The notes beneath the pieces are model-generated. The model did not search any database. It was not told the origin of the DNA and worked only from the letters and a program-made list of their open reading frames with translations. Both the position numbers and the translations under genes were made by a program. A stretch of DNA of 64,000 nt, taken from Larimichthys crocea. Lineage: Eukaryota > Chordata > Actinopteri > Sciaenidae. Position 1 is the stretch's first letter; each line of letters begins with the position of its first letter. The stretch lies in NCBI RefSeq assembly GCF_000972845.2, contig NC_040033.1:3624241-3688240 (forward strand), written 5' to 3'. Below, piece after piece: positions 52,701 to 61,700 of this stretch.

Positions 52701-55700
52701 AATGTTTTCTTACCACGGCTAATTGTTCAGCATGTTGCTCTCTGATCGAGCTTGCTCTACTCCAAACACACCTCACCGTGACTCGAGAAAGACGTAACTA
52801 CTCCGCTCAATTGATTTCTTGTGCTTGAGCTGAATTGAGACCTTGTTAGGCCCGGTAGACGCTCTCTGCTCACCTGTGGCGTATTTATATTCAGCACTGC
52901 TCCTGTCAGACTTCAACAAATATTAGAGAAAAACTAACATGTGCACCCAAAATACTTTTATATGTTTGCTTCAGTGGCCAGTTTGGTCAAAAGATTTGAC
53001 CTATGACAAACACTGGATCTCATGCTATACGATTTGCATTGTGCCAAGCATGAGAGAGCTCCAACATGGTGTGAAGTGTCTGCTGTGAATCTAAAACTAA
53101 ATGTATGCCAATAACAACACACTTGGACACATAAACAGTATTCTCGATGAACTGTAAAGCAGTGAGAGTCACTTCATCTAGCAGATTAAAGTCTTCAGTC
53201 TGATGGAAATGTAGACAAAAGTCCACATTTAAACTTCCGTTTTAACCCCAACATTGCACTCAACACACAATTAGTGCTCCTTATAGCCCACGCTGCTGTG
53301 TTCTGTTAAAGGCAGCCTGTTTCCTGTTAATCATTAGGATGTTCAATGTTCCCTGACGTGACAGGAAATAATTCTGTCTGTTTTTGTCTTTTGTGTTTTT
53401 TTGCTCTTGGGGCATCTGTGATGCAACTCAAGTCAGGTCAACACCCGACTGTTCTGGGAACTTGTGATAAGTTAACAATCTGATCGTCCGGACCAACACT
53501 GTTGTTTTGCTGTGCATTCAATCTTGACATATTGCATCGATAAAAGAAACTGCTGCAAACAGACGAGATAACAAGATATCAACACTCTACCAAACATTTG
53601 GTGGTCAAGTCTTGATCACACAGTTGTATTATCTCTTGCTGCAGAGTCTGAGTGTAAATACAGAGCACTGTATTCAAGGGTCCAGTAGAAAAACTGAGGG
53701 AATAAACATTTCCTTATCCTGTTTTGAGACAAATGAAAATATTTGAAGCTGCACAAATCAACATTTTTATAAATGAGTGTGCATTGTAATAGCAATGTGT
53801 TGCTTGTTACGGCAAACCAACCAGAAAATTGTTACTTGTGTTGCAGTTCTGCAGGATGTTTAAGTGTCTTTTAGCTCATTGTTTTGGTTTTGCAGCCCAC
53901 AACTGTATTGTTTTGACTGTACTGTTGCTGATGATACACCAACTGTACAACTGCCTACCCAGCAACAGACAGCAATAGATAAAGTTAGGGATTAGCTGGA
54001 GGACATGGTGGAGCATTTAGCTGCACACCCAGATCTTATTCTCAGAAGTGAATTTTGGACTTCATTCATTCATCAGGTTGCACTGTGAATTCTGGATATG
54101 CAAAAAAGTAACTGTTTGCCAACACATTCTGTACAATGATTATGTGTTTTTAGCTCGTGCCGCAGCCTGTCACAAAATAAATAAATACAAAAGATAAAGC
54201 AGCTTTGCAAGTGCAAAGTAAATCTTAGGTTTACTGACTGTAAACCTCATCAACACACTGCTTAGTGTCTGGTTGAAGTTTGTGTTATTCCAAAGTAACT
54301 CAACAGTTAGCTGTTTACTATCTTTCCTAAACACATTCACCACACACACCCACCACCACCAGACATCCACACATGGACACCAACTGTGCCCTGCTGTGCA
54401 CCACCACCCTTCACTTGGTGCAGAGCGCTTCCAGATTCTCGGGGAAAGTAGTTTATTGTGATAACAGGAAGAGTCCCAAATTACTGAGCAGCGTGGAGAG
54501 GAGTTCAGAGAGAGGACTCAAAATAGCATAGCACACATGTTTGCAGATGTGTACATGTGCTCTTTCATTTAGCCACTTGTTCTTTTCAAGTTACCACAAG
54601 GGAACGTTCCACATACAGTACCGTATGTGGCCTGTGGTGTTAATTTCATTAAGTAACAGAAGTGGAGAGTGTTTTCAGATTTACTGTATGACTTCACTTC
54701 TCTGCATGTACGTCTGTTCTTTTACCTTTACGCCAAACATGGGAAAAGATGTGAACTGAGAGACTGTCACACACTTTCACACAGGAAGCTGTTCACTTCC
54801 CCTCTGTGGTACCCAAAAAAAAAAGAGTTAGATATCTCAATGCTTCAGTGTGTTACAGTTTGTACTTGGTGCCATCATGGCTATAAATTCCTCAGTGTGG
54901 CTGCAGAAAAGGTTTGACAGCTGTTGTGTTACATCAAGGCGAGAACTTGTTCTCACATTTGGCTTCATTTGTGGCATTTAATTGCGTCCATTGTTTTGAG
55001 CGCACAAATTTAGATCCTCGCAGACATGTCGCATCACAAGAAGTTTAAACTTCAAAGACCTTCTGCATGTTGTTGTCTGTTCAGTGTAAAGTGTGTGTGC
55101 ATTGAAATTACTGCTTGTAAGATAATTTGTGAGATTTTAAAATTGTGATTTACAGACAAAACATCCTTAAACTTTCTTAATTTAGTGGTAAGTAAGATCT
55201 GCTTTGAATGTGATCTTCATTGCATAAGTGAAACAAAACAATACTATTGTGTACTTTGAGCTGTGGTGGCACACAAATCAATGCTACGCTACAATATTCA
55301 TACTCATCATTGCACAATCATTTTCAAAGGTGTGCTCAGAGAGAATGTGAAACAAACCTTTTATGTGACATGTTTGTCGATGGAAAGACAGAAGTGGCAC
55401 AAAGACACAAATTCTGCTTCCCAATTTATCAGCAAATGAGAAGACAATGAACATCAGATCAGATAGCTAATCCTAGTAGGGCCTACCACCTATGCCATTT
55501 AATGGTCTTACACTATATCACTGGTTCCCAAAGTGGGAGTTGCAAGGACAAATCATCAACAAGGACAAATCATCTGACATCTGGGGATCGCAAATCACTA
55601 GTACCATTGTTTTGGGGGTTGTGGGCTGAAAAGTTTGGGAACTCCTGCACTATGTGATAGGACTCTGCAGAAAAACTCACTCAACGTAATGTTATCTGCT

Positions 55701-58700
55701 GTCTACCAAAGGTAATGGATTATCAAATATGTGTAATTGTCACTACTTTTCACATCTTGCAACCTGAAAGACAGCAGTACAACATTTGGACTTCACACCC
55801 CAAGCATGACGTCAATGGAAAATGTCCACCATGTGAATATGGTGGATAGCATTCAAATTCACATGAATGCAGAGAGGTGAACACTCCTTCAGAAAACAGT
55901 GTGCTTCCAAAAATATCAGCCAACCTGCGTTTGAATTGGAGCAAATCACTGCAGCTTTGGAATGAGTGTGATGTCTGAATATGTCACATATGCTGGGCCT
56001 TGTAGGGGATGTATCTCCCACCTGTTCTATCAGTAGCTACAGTCTGTACTGACCTTTAGTCCTGGTGGCCCAATCAGTCCGCCTGTGCCTGGTAATCCTG
56101 CTTCTCCCTGGTTGGACAATAAACACTCTGAGAGGCAAGGTGGAGCAGCAGCAGCCAAATTCAACACTATTACTGTAATTATCTGTCCTACTTTAAACAC
56201 TACACACTGCTAACACTGCTGGGACAGGATGAAATCCTAAACACACACAGACACATGCAAAGAGCAAGGCAAACTCTGAGAATTACAGAACGGTTCTCTT
56301 TACTGATATTTACAGTAGAATTCACTGTACAGCTGGCTTGGCGTGGTTAGGTTGTTACATCTGGCATCATATTTTATTTTCATGGACTGACACAGCAGAT
56401 TTCACATTTCCTTTCACATCCTGGGTAAATGTCAGTTAAGTTGGTTTAATGCTGGTCGTAGACACATCACTGTAGAACAGAACTGGATCTTACCATTGGT
56501 CCAGCTTCTCCTGGAGGTCCTGGCTCGCCGCTCTCACCAGGAAGACCCTGCATACAAAAAAATCTGGTTATATCTTGTAGTGACATTTAATTTTATGTAG
56601 CAATAGCATCCATCCATCCATTTTCTGTAGCAGTATGAAAAAGTGGAACATAATGGCTTACCCTCCAACAAAGTTTCTCACCAACAGGAATACAAATCAC
56701 TTAATAACTACTGTAACAAGATGAATTCTCTGTGTCATATAGTGGCCACAAGTTGTAGGCACTATATGAGTGGGGCCTCTAAAATCAGGGTGTGTTATAT
56801 TGTGAATGTTCAAACGTGAATTTATATTCATATGTACAGAAATATTAATGATGTTTGTCAGGCTGTCTCATCCAGATAGACGTAAAGAAAAATGCTGTCC
56901 CAAATTCATGAGTAAGTTATACTAACATTAGATTGAACAAATATTGACAAGTAACAGCAAATGGGTGGTGTATGTTAGATTAGTCTTCAACAAAGGCACT
57001 GGTACACTTTTTAATGCTTCTGCCTGTTAGCAGAGCCTACCAAGGTTGACAGGTCTTCTTTCTCACCCCATCTTCCATTTTCTACCAGCAGGGACAGCTT
57101 GATTATCATACACTATACAAATACATGAAATAGTCTGATACATTTGAAACAATTCATGTACAGCGTTCGATATGCATGCAATTTCTGTTTTAACAATAGA
57201 TGTTTTAGGAGAGTTAGAAATGCAACAAAAATCTTTCAACCCTTGTATCCCAAAAAGCATTTCCAAAAAAAAATCTACTGTGGACTACTGGCATTGTAGT
57301 CTCACCTTGGGTCCTGGAGCTCCTGGTTCTCCTGATAAGCCTGGTTCCCCTCTGTCTCCCTGGGCAGTATCAGAAGAATCAGATGCTATCAATACTGGCA
57401 GCACATTAGTAAAGCCACAATACTGATACTACTGCTTCTTTAAAGACTTACCATGTTACCTTTTAGACCAGGTTCCCCTCTTGGTCCTGGTGGTCCATCT
57501 TCACCCTGCCCAGCCAAGGAAAGACAGCATGACCGACTGCCAGAAACTCATTCACTAAAATAAATATCAAATATATAATGCACATCCATGCCAGCTGGCC
57601 ATAAAAGTTAAGAGAATTTTCATGTTGTTGAACAAAGTCCAAGAGGAAGACCTTTAACTTTAGTAAAGAGACTGTGTCTGTCCCCCGTCCACCTACATTA
57701 TTTAAAGATAAAACCGTCCACCTACATTATTTAAAGATAAAACAAACAGAAGAGGAGTTCGTCATAAAAAATTAATAAATATTAAATCTACAATTATCTA
57801 AAATTAAATTTGGACTCCTGAATATCAGGTCCTTGTCCTCTAGAGCTGTTTTAGTCAATTAATTAATATCTGATTATGATATTTATTTTATTTTGTCTCA
57901 CTGAAACCTGGCTGCAGGAGGATGAATATGTTAGCCATATTGTTGGAGCCATATTTGACTCAAGTCTATTAATAAATCCTAAACCTAAACTAACCTAAAT
58001 ATCAACATCATTTTCTTGGGAGCACCACATACAGGTTATGGACTCCACATAAGCATGACCTACAGATCTTGTTCCAATGACCTTAGATGTAGATAGAAAC
58101 AGGTGACAAAAAAAGGAAAACCAGCATAATGCATCTTAGTAAAGAACCGCTTCAATGGGTCTTGGCATTGATTCTACAATCTCTGAACTCTCCTTATAGG
58201 ATGAACGTCATTCTTCCAAAAGATATTTCCTCATTTGATGTTTTGATGATAGGTGTTAAGCTGGTTTGAGATTTGGTGATTGCGAAAGCCAAACCATACA
58301 ATTCCACATCATTTTCATATTCATCAGACCATTCAGTGGACACTTGTGTCCTATAGATGGGGCCATTCTCATCCTGGAAGAGACCACTCCCATAAGGATA
58401 GAAATGTTTCATCACAGGATGAAGGTGATCACACAGAACAACTTTGTATTTGTTAAAAGGGTTTTTTTGTGGGCAAGTTTTTCCTCACTCGAACCGAGGG
58501 TCTAAGGACAGAGGGTGTCACTCCCTGTACAGATTGTAAAGCCCTCTGAGGCAAATGTATTTTGTGACTTTGGGCTATACAAATCAAATTGATTTGATTG
58601 ATTTGATTTGATTTGATATTTATTTACACTGAGTATTCTCCCTAAGGGGACAAGTGGACCTAAACCATGCCAGTAAAAACATAACAGAGCTACCAGATCT

Positions 58701-61700
58701 CCTCTCTGTAGGCGTCCATCCAGTGCCATTCTCGTTGTGTACTCCACACATGCACTTGTTGAGAATATGGTGAAGGATGATTCATCTGACCACATCTCTG
58801 CAGGCTAGTGCAGATGGTTTTTACACCACTAAACTCTCAAATATGCATTAATCTTTGTGATGAGGGGTTTATGCACTGCAGCACTACTATAATGTCCTCT
58901 TTATGTGCTCTTTAAAAGTCACTGACTGTTAATATTAAAACCGCCAGCTTTGAGGCACACGATCTGTCAATCTGGCTGTGTCACTTGCTATTGCTATAAC
59001 AGTTTTGTCATTTATTCCTCTGTTTAGTGTAGAAGTACTGCAAGGAAATTCAAGCTATTAAAAAGGTCGATCGACAGATTTTTTTACCTTCATCCCTGGT
59101 AATCCAGCAGGGCCGATTTCCCCAGGTTTCCCATCCTTACCCTGAGAACAGAGACAACATGAGCCGATTCAGTCATGTTGAGACAACATCCTAGAGACCG
59201 GAGCCAACAGTATGAAGCGGTGAAAACAAACAAAGTGTTGAAGAAACTGATCAGCACTTACAGGCTTACCATCAGGTCCTGGTGGTCCTTCCCTCCCTTT
59301 CTCCCCTCGGAAGCCCTGTTACATAAAAACACCCATCACAACATATTCATACTCATTCAAACATATTCTTTTGATATAGTGCATTTTACTACTGGTTAGT
59401 TCATTTAAATACAAAGGCCTCAATAATTACATATGCTTGATCAATGATTTATGCATGGCTCTATAGATGGCAATGATGTAGGTCAACTATTTGTTGTCAA
59501 CCATTGAATGGATTGCCATGATTGCCTAACAGTAAATTGTTAAATAAACTTTGGTGATTTTTCCTCTGGCACCATCAGATACTTTAGTTTATGATCAAAT
59601 ATCTGGAAAGCTATAAGCATTTCCATCATTCTCCACTGTACTTTCAAATTAACAAATGTTAGCATGCTAATACACTAAGTTAGGATAAAAAACATGGTTA
59701 ACATATTAAAAATCGGCATTGTCATTATGAGCATGTTACCACACTAATGTTAGCATTTAGCTCAAAGCAGTTTCTACAGCAGACTATGATTCAGGATATG
59801 CTACAAAGTTCAAATGGAGTCTACTCCATCCCAGATGTTGACATGTTAGCAGCAGCATCGCGGAGGCAGATGAGTGGAACAATAGCCATAAATCGTCTTT
59901 GTCATTATAACTGTGTAACTTTTGCGGAACAGCAGCCATTGTGACCACTGTGAGTGTCATTTATGGAATAATGTTAAGACTGTAACATCAAAACACCTGC
60001 ATGTGTTGAATTTATAATAAACAAATGAATTAAAAGGAATAATGTGTTATTTCTTCTATTAAAAGCAACGCGTTCTCGCCTTAACCTTTCCATTCCAAAC
60101 TACTTTTACAAAATCTGGGACACACCCAAAATCAAACGTCTGTAGCTTCTGATCAACACTGATTATGTAACATAAAGGATAAACGTTTTGAGGCGTTTTG
60201 TGAAAATCGTTGAGTGTAACTGAAGCAGAGCACAGAGGCCTGAAGTCAGTGGTCAGGCAGCTCTCTGAAGGGTAAACAAACAGTACCATGAGTCACGAGA
60301 AATGAGTCACTACAGCTAGAAACCATTAGAGGTCATTAGTACACAGAGGACAGAAGTTGCGGTCTGGAAATGTATATTTTTGATGTAATGCACCAATTCC
60401 ACATCAAATACACGAAAATTAGTTTTCTAGTTTCCAATTTGCCTGTTCTGGTCCCACCCCCCTTTCCATACATCACATGCTGTGGAGTACATAAATACCA
60501 CTGTGTGTAATAACGTCCAATATAATCATATAGTGTTAACTCTAATTAGAGCATATGCATTATTGCACAAAAACAAGCGGGAAAACAAATAATGTGACTA
60601 TTGATCACACACATTTGAGCAGTCGAAGTAGATCGGTGCTTAAACACCCTCACCGGAGGGACAGTAAGTCACATTTTAAACGTCCTTTGAGTCTTATAGG
60701 ATGAAGCAATGTTTGTGTTTGTGTGTGTCCGTGTGTTACCATGCGTCCTGGCAGACCACGCTGACCCGGTGGTCCGACCACACAGTTGCAGTCTTCTTCC
60801 TCCTCTGTGGATGTTCGGTTCAGGGGACACTGAGGAAACACAAAGAAACTGATGTCTGAGATATAAAACACAGTTAAAGGTTGCGCATTAGTATTAAAGA
60901 CCAACCTGAGGACAGGTCAGGCCATTAAAAACATGATTTTCACACTAAGGTTTGTTTACAGTTTAAATAAAACAGTCCCTATGGAAGACTGCTGCATGAC
61001 GACTGTAGGAATGAGGTGGACCATGAACCGATCTCTCACTAAAATAAGAGCTGGTGGATAGATCTGATTAACACTGAATTAATATACTGTTAATTGGTCA
61101 TCATGTGTGTGTGATGGTATTTTATGAGCTTTTTCAGCTGTTACCCACCCAGTTTCCTGCTTCCTGTTCAGTGCTGAGCAGAGTGCACCTACCTTCTAAT
61201 AATATTAAACAAGTTTGATTGTAGCTGAATCAGAACTATTTGTGTTGGCGGATCCAAATTAATGTTTAAATAAAGAAACGAATCATAATCTGTTGTCACG
61301 TTTACTGTTAACTAACTGGCCCTGTCGTATAAAATCAACATCACACTTGAGGCCATGCTGCTGTACTGAACATCAGCATGCTGTGATTTGGTTGCAGACA
61401 TGAGGTCACATGTACAACAGCACATTGCCTCAGTGGCTAAATACTTTTAAGCATACTCAGATTACAAGTGTGTGCGAAACAGGATAGATTGCACTTACCC
61501 TTTCATCGTCCTGTGCAGCAAAAGAGAAAGAGAGAGAACAAGAGAATTCTTATTAGTGTAACTTACATGTAGCTATATACAGAGGTACAAAATGTAAAGA
61601 GACAGTTGAAGTCTTACCACAGAGTAGATCTCACAAGCTGTTTCTCTCTCACTCTGATGAGGATCGCAGTACAGACGCAGCTTCTGAATCTCCACCTGGA

